Origin: an uncultured Bacilli bacterium
Lineage (GTDB): Bacteria > Bacillota_I > Bacilli_A > RF39 > UBA660
Direction: 5' to 3'
DNA: 64,000 nt
NCBI GenBank assembly: GCA_934162445.1
Contig: CAKPIT010000003.1
Location: 136,781-200,780 of the forward strand
Every line of letters begins with the position of its first letter. Position 1 is the first letter of the stretch. Both the position numbers and the translations under genes were made by a program. Positions 42,356 to 51,429 of this stretch are shown one piece after another. The notes under the pieces were generated by a model. That model was not told the DNA's origin. It saw nothing but the letters and a program-made list of their open reading frames with translations, and searched no databases.

Positions 42356-44164
42356 ATGTGTGGAATAATTGGAATCAATTCTAAAAATAAACATATCTTA
42401 CCACAAATAATCGAAGGCCTTAAAGCCTTAGAATATCGCGGTTACGATTCAGCAGGAATTGCCTATTTTAAAAATAAAGAAATCAAAATCATTAAAGAAA
42501 AAGGAGCTATTAGTGAACTTGAAAAGAAAGTAGATATTAACGATGATGCAAGTGTTGCTATTGCCCACACTCGTTGGGCAACTCATGGTATTGCTAGTGC
42601 TACTAATGCTCATCCTCATAAAGTTAATCATACTACTATTGTTCATAACGGTATTATTGAAAACTTTATTAGTCTAAAAGAAATGCTTCTAGCAAAAGGT
42701 TATACCTTTAAAACCGAAACCGATACCGAAGTAGCTTGTGCCCTACTTGACTTTTATTATCAAGAATATAAAGATATTGATAAAACTATTAAAGAATTCA
42801 TAAAAAATGTTATAGGTAGTTATGCCATCTTAATGATGCTTGATAATGATGATAAAACTATCTATGCTATTAAAAAAGATAGTCCCTTAATCATTGGCAT
42901 TAATAAACAAGAAGAAAGTACTTATCTTGCTAGTGATTTAGATGCTATCTTAAAATATACCAAAGACTACTACATCGTTGATGATTTAGAGTACGCTAAA
43001 GTTACTAATACTAGTGTTACATTCTACAATCAAAAAGGTAAAATTGAAAAAGAATTAAAAACTTATCAAGGCGATGTTACCACATCATTAAAAGGTAAAT
43101 ATGAACATTTCATGATGATGGAAATTATGGAACAAAAAACAACCATCTCAAAAACAATTGAACAATACATCAAAAACGGATTAGAATCTCTAAAAACATT
43201 ACCTGATTTAACTAAATATAATGAAATTGCTATTGTTGCTTGTGGTACTGCCTATCATGCTGGTCTTGTTGCTAAATATTTATTTAGAGAATATACAAAT
43301 ACTAAATGTGAAGCTTATCTTGCTAGTGAATATCGCTATCAAAATAACTTCTTTAGTAAAGATACCTTAACTATTTTTATCTCCCAATCAGGAGAAACTG
43401 CTGATACTTTAGCATCTCTTAAAATGGTTAAAGAACATAATCTTCCAAACTTAAGTATTATCAATGTTAAAGAAAGTTCTATTGCTCGCTATAGTGATAT
43501 AACCTTATATACAGAAGCCGGTAAAGAAATAGCCGTTGCATCGACTAAAGCTTACACCGCGCAAGTAGCCCTTTTATCCGTTTTAGCTTTAAGTCATGCT
43601 ATGCGTAAAAAGACCATGAGTACTGATGAAATATTACAAATAATTCATGAATATCAAAATATTGATACCTATATTAATCCCATCTTAGAAAATACCAAAA
43701 AGTATCAAACTATTGCTAAACAAATCTATAAAACAAATGATATTTTCTATATTGGTAGAGGCCTTGACTATGCCCTTAGTATGGAAGGATCCCTAAAACT
43801 AAAAGAAATATCATATATTCATAGTGAAGCCTATGCTGCTGGAGAATTAAAACATGGAACTATTTCCCTAATTAGTAAAGATACTCCAGTATTCAGTAGT
43901 TGTAACGATGATAAATTAAACTTAAAAACTATCAGTAACTTAAAAGAAGTAATTGCAAGGGGAGCTAATGTTTATCTAATTACTTCCGATCAAGAATTTA
44001 AAGATGATAACTTTAAAACTATCATAATTCCTGATACTAGTATCTTTATAAGAGCCATTACTACTATCATTATTTATCAATTTATTGCTTATTATACTGC
44101 TTATTATAAAGGAACTAATATTGATAAACCTAAAAACTTAGCTAAAAGTGTTACTGTTGAATAA
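42356..44164 (+). CDS. glmS: Glutamine-fructose-6-phosphate aminotransferase
   Basis: First committed step of amino-sugar and peptidoglycan synthesis: fructose-6-phosphate plus glutamine to glucosamine-6-phosphate. N-terminal Ntn glutaminase with Cys1 after Met removal (MCGIIGI) and THTRWATHG-type residues (AHTRWATHG), then two SIS domains (FISQSGETADTLASLK and AVASTKAYTAQ). Ends in the conserved LAKSVTVE. The 602-residue length is normal. A strong ribosome site (aaggaggaac) precedes ATG 42356. No terminator separates it from rnr, so partial readthrough is possible. Confidence 0.97.
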   Translation: MCGIIGINSKNKHILPQIIEGLKALEYRGYDSAGIAYFKNKEIKIIKEKGAISELEKKVDINDDASVAIAHTRWATHGIASATNAHPHKVNHTTIVHNGIIENFISLKEMLLAKGYTFKTETDTEVACALLDFYYQEYKDIDKTIKEFIKNVIGSYAILMMLDNDDKTIYAIKKDSPLIIGINKQEESTYLASDLDAILKYTKDYYIVDDLEYAKVTNTSVTFYNQKGKIEKELKTYQGDVTTSLKGKYEHFMMMEIMEQKTTISKTIEQYIKNGLESLKTLPDLTKYNEIAIVACGTAYHAGLVAKYLFREYTNTKCEAYLASEYRYQNNFFSKDTLTIFISQSGETADTLASLKMVKEHNLPNLSIINVKESSIARYSDITLYTEAGKEIAVASTKAYTAQVALLSVLALSHAMRKKTMSTDEILQIIHEYQNIDTYINPILENTKKYQTIAKQIYKTNDIFYIGRGLDYALSMEGSLKLKEISYIHSEAYAAGELKHGTISLISKDTPVFSSCNDDKLNLKTISNLKEVIARGANVYLITSDQEFKDDNFKTIIIPDTSIFIRAITTIIIYQFIAYYTAYYKGTNIDKPKNLAKSVTVE

Positions 44165-44178
44165 ATTTTAAAAAACTA

Positions 44179-44207
44179 TTGAAATAAGTAAGCAAATATG
44201 TTATTAT
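44179..44207 (+). promoter_or_regulatory. Promoter of tRNA-Met
   Basis: TTGAAA (44179-44184), 17 bases, TATTAT (44202-44207), 19 bases before the tRNA. Confidence 0.65.
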
Positions 44208-44226
44208 TATATTGCTTACTTCAAAT

Positions 44227-44303
44227 GGCGAGATAGCTCAGTTGGCTAGAGCGCTCGGTTCATACCCGAAAGGTCGAGGGTTCGAATCCCCCTCTCGCTA
44301 CCA
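44227..44303 (+). tRNA. tRNA-Met, elongator (anticodon CAT)
   Basis: A 77-base cloverleaf with acceptor GGCGAGA/TCTCGCT (G-U at 1:72, so not the initiator mismatch C-A), anticodon loop TTCATAC with stem CTCGG/CCGAA, T arm GAGGG-TTCGAAT-CCCCC, encoded CCA. It closely resembles B. subtilis elongator tRNA-Met. It is the expected substrate of TmcAL (18144). A tRNA-Ile2 with lysidine shares this anticodon and is the main alternative. Confidence 0.9.
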
Positions 44304-44311
44304 AATTGCTG

Positions 44312-44342
44312 AAAAACTACTTAATTACTAAGTAGTTTTTTG
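44312..44342. terminator. Terminator after tRNA-Met, overlapping the glycerophosphodiesterase stop
   Basis: AACTACTTA (44315-44323) pairs with TAAGTAGTT (44329-44337), flanked by A and T runs, so it can serve both convergent units. Confidence 0.85.
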
Positions 44343-45035
44343 TTGCCATGAATAATTTTCACAAATTAAATTAGAACTATCATGTTTATATTTTAAATAT
44401 TCCTGATAAGTTTTAATTGTCCAAATAAATAATGGTTTGTTACTTTTCATTTTTGAATAACTAACTAACGACTTAGGAACTGCTAAAAAATTACAATATG
44501 AAGTTTTACCAATAATATTATAAATATAAAACTTATACCAAAAATCCTTAACTCCTTTATAAGAATTAGTTATTAAAATTGCCCGTTTATATCTTTTTAA
44601 CGAAGAAAAAGCAATTAATTTTAATATTAATGGATCAAAAGTTTCAAGTATTACTTCCCCATTATAATCAGTTAAAAGTCTATTCAATTCATGAATTAAA
44701 TAACGTCTATTTTTTGTTTTCTTAATTTCAATTAATAATGGTACCTCACCTTTTACAAGTTCTAATACCTCTTTAACAGTAGGTACCATATCATTATCAT
44801 CATTAAAACTAAAAGTCTTTAATTCATCATATGTAATATTTTCTATTTTTTTATTAACCTTTAAAAGTCCTTTTAAATTATCATCATGATAAACAACCAA
44901 CTTCTTATCTTTAGTAAGTCTAATATCAAATTCTATTCCTATTTTATTATAAATACTAGCCTTAAAAGCTTTAATAGTATTTTCAAAAACTTGAACATTA
45001 TCAAAAATACCTCGATGACAAAATATATTTGGCAT
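44328..45035 (-). CDS. Glycerophosphodiester phosphodiesterase
   Basis: Hydrolyses glycerophosphodiesters to glycerol-3-phosphate plus alcohol. GDPD domain: FCHRGIFDNVQVFENT (catalytic His and Arg-Gly), then GIEFDIRLTKDKKLVVYHDD (metal-binding Glu/Asp and second His). The 235-residue length matches cytoplasmic GDPDs with no signal or membrane domain. The ribosome site is good (gaaggggtg). It lies downstream of an SDR gene on the same strand, 30 bases away, so the two may be cotranscribed. Confidence 0.92.
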   Translation of the reverse strand: MPNIFCHRGIFDNVQVFENTIKAFKASIYNKIGIEFDIRLTKDKKLVVYHDDNLKGLLKVNKKIENITYDELKTFSFNDDNDMVPTVKEVLELVKGEVPLLIEIKKTKNRRYLIHELNRLLTDYNGEVILETFDPLILKLIAFSSLKRYKRAILITNSYKGVKDFWYKFYIYNIIGKTSYCNFLAVPKSLVSYSKMKSNKPLFIWTIKTYQEYLKYKHDSSNLICENYSWQQKTT

Positions 45036-45065
45036 AATATCACCCCTTCTTTAATATATTATACC

Positions 45066-45842
45066 TTAAAAGTAGAAAAGTGAAAGATAAAGTTTAACAA
45101 GTAAATATTGATATATTGGTCTACTAATAATAAATTTAGAGTGCTTTTTTTCCAATTCCTTTACAACCTCTTTAACAAGAAGATTATAATCTTTACTAGA
45201 TATTGCCTTAAACCCTATTTTTTGCCACTTATCCATTGTCTTTGCCTTATCATCAAACAAATACTTATCCTTAGCCTTATTATCAATCATAACCTCATTA
45301 AAACCAGTATAATAAGCTCCCGGCATAATAAGAGAAATAGTAACATCAAGATGTTGATACCAAACCTCTAATCTTAATGTCTTTGCTAACTGATATAAAT
45401 AAACCTTACTACAAGTATAACTACCAAGATAAGGGAGTGGTAAAAAAGAAGCTAATGACGAAGTTAAAAAAATCTTTCCCCGCTTCTTACTCTTATAAAG
45501 ATACCTTAAATAATCCTGTAATAACTTAAAATTACCCAAAACATTAACATCAATATTCTTTTTAACTCGCAATTTATCAATTTCTAAAATACTTCCTCCC
45601 TCACCACATGAAGCCTGTAAAACAAGAATATCCAAATCAAAATCAGAAATATCTTTAGTATTATTTTCCAAATCAAGAACCAAAGGAAACATAATTAATT
45701 TCTCTTCTTTAAGTTTAATATTTAAAGTCTCTAATTCCTTTTTAGTTCTAACAGCCGGATACACAATATGTCCCCTTTTAGCTAATAGCCTGCAAATACT
45801 ATACCCAATATTACTCCTTGCCCCTGTTACTAATACTTTCAT
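45066..45842 (-). CDS. Short-chain dehydrogenase/reductase
   Basis: NAD(P)-dependent Rossmann enzyme: GARSNIGYSICRLLAKRGH carries the TGxxxGxG-type motif, and the catalytic Ser and Tyr-x-x-x-Lys are in TSSLASFLPLPYLGS and YTCSK. The C-terminal hydrophobic stretch (YQYLLVKLYLSLFYF) suggests membrane association. The substrate is unknown; short classical SDRs act on sugars, lipids or steroids. ATG 45842 follows ggggtgatt; the upstream frame to 45869 is less likely. It sits just upstream of the glycerophosphodiesterase, hinting at a lipid role. Confidence 0.85.
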   Translation of the reverse strand: MKVLVTGARSNIGYSICRLLAKRGHIVYPAVRTKKELETLNIKLKEEKLIMFPLVLDLENNTKDISDFDLDILVLQASCGEGGSILEIDKLRVKKNIDVNVLGNFKLLQDYLRYLYKSKKRGKIFLTSSLASFLPLPYLGSYTCSKVYLYQLAKTLRLEVWYQHLDVTISLIMPGAYYTGFNEVMIDNKAKDKYLFDDKAKTMDKWQKIGFKAISSKDYNLLVKEVVKELEKKHSKFIISRPIYQYLLVKLYLSLFYF

Positions 45843-45886
45843 ATAATCACCCCTATTAGTATGAAACAAAACAAAATAAATATAAT

Positions 45887-45914
45887 AAAAAGGCCTCTAT
45901 TTAGAAGCCTTTTT
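45887..45914 (-). terminator. Terminator of the two-component operon
   Basis: AAAAAGGCCTC ... GAAGCCTTTTT hairpin with A/T runs on both flanks. On the minus strand it overlaps the kinase stop. Confidence 0.85.
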
Positions 45915-47171
45915 ACTTATAATGAAGGACACGCCCTTCTTCTCGTTTTTAACTTTAATATCATAGTTCATTAATAATAACGTTTTTTTGACTATTGAAA
46001 GTCCTAATCCAAATTCACCCTTAATACCCTTCCGGAACGGAGTAAAGATTCCATCAAGTAAAGTAGCTTCAATATTAGGACCATCGTTATATAAAATTAA
46101 TTTATTATTTTTAGCAGTAACTTTAATCGTTGAATCCGCATAGCGCATAAAATTAGTAAGCAAATTATCAATAACCGTTTCAAAGTAATCATAAGCTCCA
46201 TAAAACTTACTAGTCTTATCAAAACTTACAATAAATTTAACATCTTTTCGTCTAAACTTAAATTCTTTAATAGCCGTATCAACAATTTTCTCAATATCCA
46301 CTAAACTATATTCAACATTTTTATTTTCTTTTAAATAATCTAATTTATTTAGATAAAGAAGCGAATGAACTTTTAATTCTAATTTATCAGTCTGCTCACT
46401 AATGACATCAATAACCGTATTAGCATCTTCTATTTTGTCATTATAAGCTTCAATATATGATTTTATGACGGTAAGAGGTGTTTTAAAATCATGTGAAATA
46501 TTTTGATACATCTGATTGCGATATTCTTCTTGATCCTTCAAAGAAATGCGCATATCTTCAATAGCCATCTCAAGAGATCTCATCTCATCATCAAGTTGAA
46601 ACGTCAAACTATGATTATATTCTAAATTATCTATATTATCAATCTTATCTTTAAGCTTTTCAATCTTTCTAACAATAATACTACAGAAGAAAATCAAAAT
46701 GAAAGCAATAATAAGAAAGGCCATTATAACAACCGGTAGGACTGCATTTAAAATATCACGTTTAGTCTTTTCAATATAGGTATCATTGGTAAGAGCAATT
46801 TTTGTAACATTATCATTATGGAGTGTGTAATAATAATATATTTTATTTTTATAAGTAAATTTACCATAATTATTAGTAAAATACTTTCTAATATCATTAA
46901 CATTTTTAAATTTAACAATATCATGAATATTATTGGAGTAAGCAACTGTATTACCTATTTCATATAAATAAGCAATTTCCGTTGTAACTAAGTTTTTATC
47001 AATATCAGAACCAACAAATTCTAGGGGTTCCCGTAAATAATTATAAATATTTTGTTCTGCTGAAGGAACAATTACCTGTGGAAGGACAAGATCAAGAAAT
47101 AATACAAAGACTATAAATACCCCGACGATTAAAATTAATAGTTGATGGGATAGTTTATTGAAAAAATTCAT
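45897..47171 (-). CDS. Sensor histidine kinase
   Basis: A 424-residue membrane kinase: span 1 (about 9-29), external sensor domain (about 30-145) with many Tyr/Asn, span 2 (about 145-172), HAMP-like linker, then HisKA with phospho-acceptor His in NISHDFKTPLT (about 227) and HATPase with NLLTNFMRYAD (N box) and FGLGLSIVKKTL (G boxes). The start overlaps the regulator stop by one base (TGATG), so the pair is coupled. The signal is unknown. Confidence 0.93.
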   Translation of the reverse strand: MNFFNKLSHQLLILIVGVFIVFVLFLDLVLPQVIVPSAEQNIYNYLREPLEFVGSDIDKNLVTTEIAYLYEIGNTVAYSNNIHDIVKFKNVNDIRKYFTNNYGKFTYKNKIYYYYTLHNDNVTKIALTNDTYIEKTKRDILNAVLPVVIMAFLIIAFILIFFCSIIVRKIEKLKDKIDNIDNLEYNHSLTFQLDDEMRSLEMAIEDMRISLKDQEEYRNQMYQNISHDFKTPLTVIKSYIEAYNDKIEDANTVIDVISEQTDKLELKVHSLLYLNKLDYLKENKNVEYSLVDIEKIVDTAIKEFKFRRKDVKFIVSFDKTSKFYGAYDYFETVIDNLLTNFMRYADSTIKVTAKNNKLILYNDGPNIEATLLDGIFTPFRKGIKGEFGLGLSIVKKTLLLMNYDIKVKNEKKGVSFIISKKASK

Positions 47172-47836
47172 CACGATAATCTATAGCCATACCCATATAT
47201 AGAATTAACATTCAATAAAGGCATCTTCTTTCTTAAACGTCTTACTAAATCATCAACAGCCCTATCACTTCCAAAATAATCAATTCCCCATATTTTAGAT
47301 AGTATCTCATCCCTAGAAAAACTCTTATTAAGATTTTTAACAAAAAGAACTAACAAATCAAACTCTAAGGTCGTAAGTTTAATATCTTTATCTTTAGTCT
47401 TATCTTTAACACTACGCTTATCAAGATTAATAACATAATCAAGGTACTCTAAACTATTATCTTCACTAACCTGATATACCCTTTTAATAATATTATTAAC
47501 CCTCAAGACAAGCTCTTTACTAGAATAAGGCTTCGTAATATAATCATCACTTCCCAGTTCAAGCCCTAATATTCTATCTAAGTCCTGATCACGTGCAGAT
47601 GTAAATAAAACCGGAACCAGAGGATATTTTTCCCTAATTGCTTTAATTACATCATAACCAGATATTTCATCTCCAAGCATAATATCCAAAATCCAGACAT
47701 CAACTTTATTACCAATATAATTAATAGCATCATTTCCTTTTGTAAAAGTAATAACATCATATCCCGCTTTTTCTAAATACATCTTAACAACTGAAGCTAA
47801 ATCAGTTTCATCTTCGACTAAACATATTTTATACAT
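47171..47836 (-). CDS. OmpR-family response regulator
   Basis: A 221-residue two-domain regulator: receiver with acidic pocket near residues 8-10 (VEDE), phospho-acceptor Asp51 (WILDIML) and the Lys of YITKPYSSKEL, followed by a winged-helix DNA-binding domain (DEILSKIWGIDYFGSDRAVDDLVRRLRKK). The start ATG 47836 is preceded by aaaggtggg. It is the first gene of a two-gene operon with the kinase. A -10 box (TATACT) lies upstream near 47860. Confidence 0.94.
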   Translation of the reverse strand: MYKICLVEDETDLASVVKMYLEKAGYDVITFTKGNDAINYIGNKVDVWILDIMLGDEISGYDVIKAIREKYPLVPVLFTSARDQDLDRILGLELGSDDYITKPYSSKELVLRVNNIIKRVYQVSEDNSLEYLDYVINLDKRSVKDKTKDKDIKLTTLEFDLLVLFVKNLNKSFSRDEILSKIWGIDYFGSDRAVDDLVRRLRKKMPLLNVNSIYGYGYRLS

Positions 47837-48051
47837 ACAAAACACCCACCTTTAGTATAACATTATTTTTAATATTACACTATACTTTCTTAAACTATCA
47901 CGCTCCCTTCTTGAATATTTATAAGAACCTTAGTTGTTAACTATATCTTACAACTTTCACCTTATAACACATCACTTCCTTTCATTTACAAAATAATCAT
48001 ACCAACAAAAAGTGGTAAAAAAACTTAATAATTATGGGAAATTATGGGAAT

Positions 48052-48082
48052 AAAAAAGATACATATCTTTCAATATGTATCT
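48052..48082 (-). terminator. Terminator of the BspA-like gene
   Basis: Minus strand: AGATACATA ... TATGTATCT over seven bases, then six T. It is just downstream of the gene's stop. Confidence 0.9.
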
Positions 48083-48086
48083 AAAA

Positions 48087-49610
48087 CTAAACATAAGTAA
48101 CTGCTGAAACACCACATCTTGTAAACATATCAGTAGTAGTACAACCAGAACCAATTACCCACTTACTACCAACTTTAATACTTTGTATTTTTGAACAGCC
48201 ACAAAACATCCAACTCATATCAGTTACATTTGATGTATCAAAATTACTCAAGTTTAAGTTTGTTAAACTACTACAACCATTAAACATGGAATCCATATCT
48301 GTTACTTTTGATGTATTAAAATTACTCAAATCTAAACTCGTTAAACTACTACAACCATTAAACATCCAACGCATAGTAGTTACCTTTGATGTATTAAAAC
48401 TTGTTAAATTCAAAGTTGTTAAATTAGTACAGTGATAAAACAAGGAATCCATATCTGTTACTTTTGATGTATCAAAATTGCTTAAATCTAAACTTGTCAA
48501 ACTACTACAGTACATAAACATATTACCCATATCTGTAACCTTAGAAGTATTAAAATTACTTACGTCAATACTAGTTAAACTACTACAACTACCAAACATA
48601 TTACCCATATCTGTAACCTTAGAAGTATTAAAATTACTTACGTCAATACTAGTTAAACTACTACAATCTGCAAACATAGCCCCCATATCTGTTACTCTTG
48701 ACGTATTAAAACTACTTATATTTAAACTTGTTAACTTTCGACATAGATAGAACATCTCAAGCATATCCGTTACATACGATGTATCTAAATATGTTAAATC
48801 AATACTTGTAACATTAACTAAATAACCAAATTTTATATAATCACCAGCCACAATATTACCATTTGCAGCAAGGGTCAGAGTATTAGAACTATCAACATAA
48901 GCCATAATACTTCCATCGCCTGCTTCTGATAAATCCTCACTATATGTTGCATTACTAGGAGCTGCCAATGTATTTTGTGTTACAACCTTAACAACATTTT
49001 TATAATTAGTATTTTCTCCAAAATGATAGGCTTTCATTCTACTAGGATTTTGTGAAGGAGAAGCTACAACTCTAATTTTTCCTTTGAATGTTTTTCCTGA
49101 TGCTTGTTCTCTTGTTGTATTATACTCTATCCAAAGTCTTAAAACATAATTCTTTTTTCCATTTTTACTTAAAGTCCCGGTAGTTACAACCCGTTCAGGA
49201 TTACTGCCCATACTTTGTAAATCTTTTGGACTTCCTTTAACACCATCAACATCTAAACTATATCGAATATAAGCATCAGGCATTCTTGTCTCACCATTTG
49301 ATAGTTCGACATCATCAAGATAAACCGTATAATCAGTAACAGCTGATCCTTTATTTTCTACGCTAAACTCAAATCCATCTAAAGCAAGTCCTTCTTCATC
49401 TTCTATTGGAATAATTTTTTCAAATGTCAAATCATTAGGTTCCGTTAACACAAGATTTAAACTTCCTGCTCTTACAATGTATTCCTTATTACCATTTAAA
49501 GTCTTAGTTAAATATGCAAAAGTAGTACCAAGTAAAACTAATAATAAAACTAAAGTGCCAATAAGAATTACTTTTTTATTATTTCTAATAGCTTCTTTTA
49601 TCTCTTTCAT
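48087..49610 (-). CDS. BspA-like leucine-rich surface protein (DUF285 repeats) with TasA-like N-terminal domain
   Basis: A 507-residue envelope protein. A membrane span or signal anchor (about 14-33, VILIGTLVLLLVLLGTTFAY) leads into a domain of about 160 residues resembling TasA/camelysin-type beta domains (NKEYIVRAGSLNLVLTEP). Then come eight tandem 26-residue BspA-like repeats (about 270-485) of the form FNTSKVTDMxxMFxxCSSLT. DUF285/BspA-like repeats occur on host-associated bacteria and bind host or partner proteins. No LPxTG motif is visible, so attachment would be through the N-terminus. The ribosome site is aggag. Confidence 0.88.
   Translation of the reverse strand: MKEIKEAIRNNKKVILIGTLVLLLVLLGTTFAYLTKTLNGNKEYIVRAGSLNLVLTEPNDLTFEKIIPIEDEEGLALDGFEFSVENKGSAVTDYTVYLDDVELSNGETRMPDAYIRYSLDVDGVKGSPKDLQSMGSNPERVVTTGTLSKNGKKNYVLRLWIEYNTTREQASGKTFKGKIRVVASPSQNPSRMKAYHFGENTNYKNVVKVVTQNTLAAPSNATYSEDLSEAGDGSIMAYVDSSNTLTLAANGNIVAGDYIKFGYLVNVTSIDLTYLDTSYVTDMLEMFYLCRKLTSLNISSFNTSRVTDMGAMFADCSSLTSIDVSNFNTSKVTDMGNMFGSCSSLTSIDVSNFNTSKVTDMGNMFMYCSSLTSLDLSNFDTSKVTDMDSLFYHCTNLTTLNLTSFNTSKVTTMRWMFNGCSSLTSLDLSNFNTSKVTDMDSMFNGCSSLTNLNLSNFDTSNVTDMSWMFCGCSKIQSIKVGSKWVIGSGCTTTDMFTRCGVSAVTYV
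48526..48681. repeat. Two near-identical 78-bp tandem units
   Basis: Units beginning at 48526 and 48604 are almost identical over most of their length (both start CCCATATCTGTAACC), encoding two consecutive 26-residue BspA repeats. They are the youngest copies in an array spanning about 48160-48800, which suggests recent duplication or slippage. Confidence 0.85.
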
Positions 49611-49749
49611 TATATTCTCCTCACAACCTTATTATCTACTATTAAAAGGATAACATATATTACACCATTTTTCAATAAGTATAATTTAAAGATGTGTCTA
49701 ATTCTTTAAAATATTTTAAATTTATTATATAATTAATTAGGTGTTAATT

Positions 49750-50334
49750 ATGAAAACAATAACTAAAAAAGAAATATTTAAACTAACTATTAAAAATTCT
49801 AAATTTATTGGCATTATTATTCCATTTGATGATATAACTAAATTAAAAGACAACCTTTCAGAAATAAAAGATGAATACAAAAATGCTACTCACTACTGTT
49901 ATGCTTATCGTTTAATAAACAATTTTGGCTATAGCGATGATTTAGAGCCAAATAAAACAGCTGGCCTCCCTATTTATAATGTTTTAGAACAAAATGATTT
50001 AGTAAATGTTTTATTAGTTGTAATTAGATATTTTGGTGGCATTAAATTAGGCACTGGAGGCTTAATTAGAGCCTATTCTGAAATATCTCATGAAACAGTT
50101 AATAAAGCCTGTAAAGTAAATTTAATCGATGGTTATTTAACTACTATTACTTTTACCTACTCTTTAGAAAAAAGAATTGACTATTTGCTAAAAAATAGTC
50201 AAATAATTAAAAAAGAGTATGCTAATGATTGTACCTATCAAGTTCTTACTACAAAAGACACTTTACAAGAACTTAAAAATTTAAATATTGTTACTTCTAT
50301 AATAGAAAAAAAGATTCCTAAAACTTTTCCTTAG
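49750..50334 (+). CDS. yigZ: YigZ/IMPACT family protein
   Basis: A 194-residue protein of the UPF0029 (Impact) family: NNFGYSDDLEPNKTAGLPIYN and VIRYFGGIKLGTGGLIRAY are the family signature, followed by a DUF1949 ferredoxin-like C-terminal domain (about 130-190). The family binds RNA/ribosomes in some species; the exact role in bacteria is not settled. ATG 49750 follows aggtg; an in-frame GTG at 49741 overlaps that site. It is monocistronic with a terminator. Confidence 0.9.
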   Translation: MKTITKKEIFKLTIKNSKFIGIIIPFDDITKLKDNLSEIKDEYKNATHYCYAYRLINNFGYSDDLEPNKTAGLPIYNVLEQNDLVNVLLVVIRYFGGIKLGTGGLIRAYSEISHETVNKACKVNLIDGYLTTITFTYSLEKRIDYLLKNSQIIKKEYANDCTYQVLTTKDTLQELKNLNIVTSIIEKKIPKTFP

Positions 50335-50345
50335 GAATCTTTTTT
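50308..50345. terminator. Terminator between yigZ and trxA
   Basis: AAAAAGATTCCTAA pairs with TTAGGAATCTTTTTT, loop of nine bases. The A run on the left also suits the leftward trxA transcript. Confidence 0.9.
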
Positions 50346-50640
50346 AAAACCATGAAAGAATAGTATCTATATCATGATAACCAATTTCTTTTCTAACAAG
50401 TTGCCCATCTTTATAAATTTCTAAGGTAGGAACACTCATAACACCATGACTTCTTGTTAATTCTTCAAATAAATCAATGTCAACTTTAACAATTTTAATA
50501 TCAGTATTTTTGACACAAACTTCATCAAGTACTGGACTTAACATCTTACAAGGTCCACACCATGTTGCAAAAAAATCTACTATAACATTTCCCTCTTTAA
50601 TTAACTTTTCAAAATCTTCTGTTTTCTCTAAAATATTCAT
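50344..50640 (-). CDS. trxA: Thioredoxin
   Basis: A 98-residue disulfide reductase with active site FFATWCGPCKM (Cys pair spaced by Gly-Pro) and the cis-Pro region SVPTLEIYKDG. ATG 50640 follows aggtgtga; the in-frame TTG at 50643 lies directly before it. It lies 14 bases downstream of cvpA and is likely cotranscribed with it. Confidence 0.94.
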   Translation of the reverse strand: MNILEKTEDFEKLIKEGNVIVDFFATWCGPCKMLSPVLDEVCVKNTDIKIVKVDIDLFEELTRSHGVMSVPTLEIYKDGQLVRKEIGYHDIDTILSWF

Positions 50641-50654
50641 CAACTCACACCTTT

Positions 50655-51359
50655 CTAATATTTATTTAAAACACTATCTAAATTCTCAATAGTATCAAGT
50701 TTCCCTTTCTCTTTCAAATTCAAAATATAATCTTTGCTTACTATTTTATCCTTTAACATAATATCAATAACTTTCAAATCATTAATATTCTTTTCTTCAC
50801 TTGGATTCAAACTTAAAATATCCGTAATAGCCACATTCATATTTCCAAAAGTATCCTTTAATATTGGCATATCATTTGCAATATAACTTCTAACTTTTGA
50901 CTCCATAAATAACTGACTACCACTTAACGGAATAGAAACGATATTAAGAATTACAAACATCAAAATAATTCCTTCTAAAATTCCAACCACAAATCCTAAA
51001 AGTTGATTAGGAAGTGCTAAAATGATAGTGGCATTAATTATTTTATTTAAAAATCCTGTTATATTAAGTATTATTTGTAAAATACATCTTAAAAGAATTA
51101 CAATCAACAAAAAAGCTAATAATTGATAAAAAATAATATTTAAACTAATCAAATTACCAAGCGGAATTCTAAAATTCCAAAACGGTAATATACTTGATAA
51201 AAAACTAGCAAACGAATCTTTTAAGAAAAAGGCAATTACAAATACTAAAATAGTTCCTACTGTTAAAACTAACTGTTTTAATATTCCTCTTTTAGCCCCC
51301 ACAACTCCCATCATCAAAATTAAAAGAATAATCACTATACTAAAAATATTTAAACTCAT
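50655..51359 (-). CDS. CvpA family membrane protein
   Basis: A 234-residue protein with four membrane spans in the first 150 residues and a cytoplasmic or soluble C-terminal tail. The start NIFSIVIILLILMMGVVGAKRG and the later LLGFVVGILEGIILMF segment match the CvpA (colicin V production) family. ATG 51359 follows TGGAGGATGAAG. In B. subtilis the homologue yshB lies next to rnhC; here the two genes are divergent with a 70-base spacer. Function is unsettled. Confidence 0.85.
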   Translation of the reverse strand: MSLNIFSIVIILLILMMGVVGAKRGILKQLVLTVGTILVFVIAFFLKDSFASFLSSILPFWNFRIPLGNLISLNIIFYQLLAFLLIVILLRCILQIILNITGFLNKIINATIILALPNQLLGFVVGILEGIILMFVILNIVSIPLSGSQLFMESKVRSYIANDMPILKDTFGNMNVAITDILSLNPSEEKNINDLKVIDIMLKDKIVSKDYILNLKEKGKLDTIENLDSVLNKY

Positions 51360-51429
51360 AACTTCATCCTCCAATTTTATTATAACCCAAAAGAAAATTT
51401 TATGCTATACTAAATTTATGGAGGAAATT

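Noticed and set aside
48033..48052. Tandem ATTATGGGAA repeat
   Set aside because: Two copies of 10 bases in an AT-rich intergenic stretch are expected by chance and have no regulatory context.
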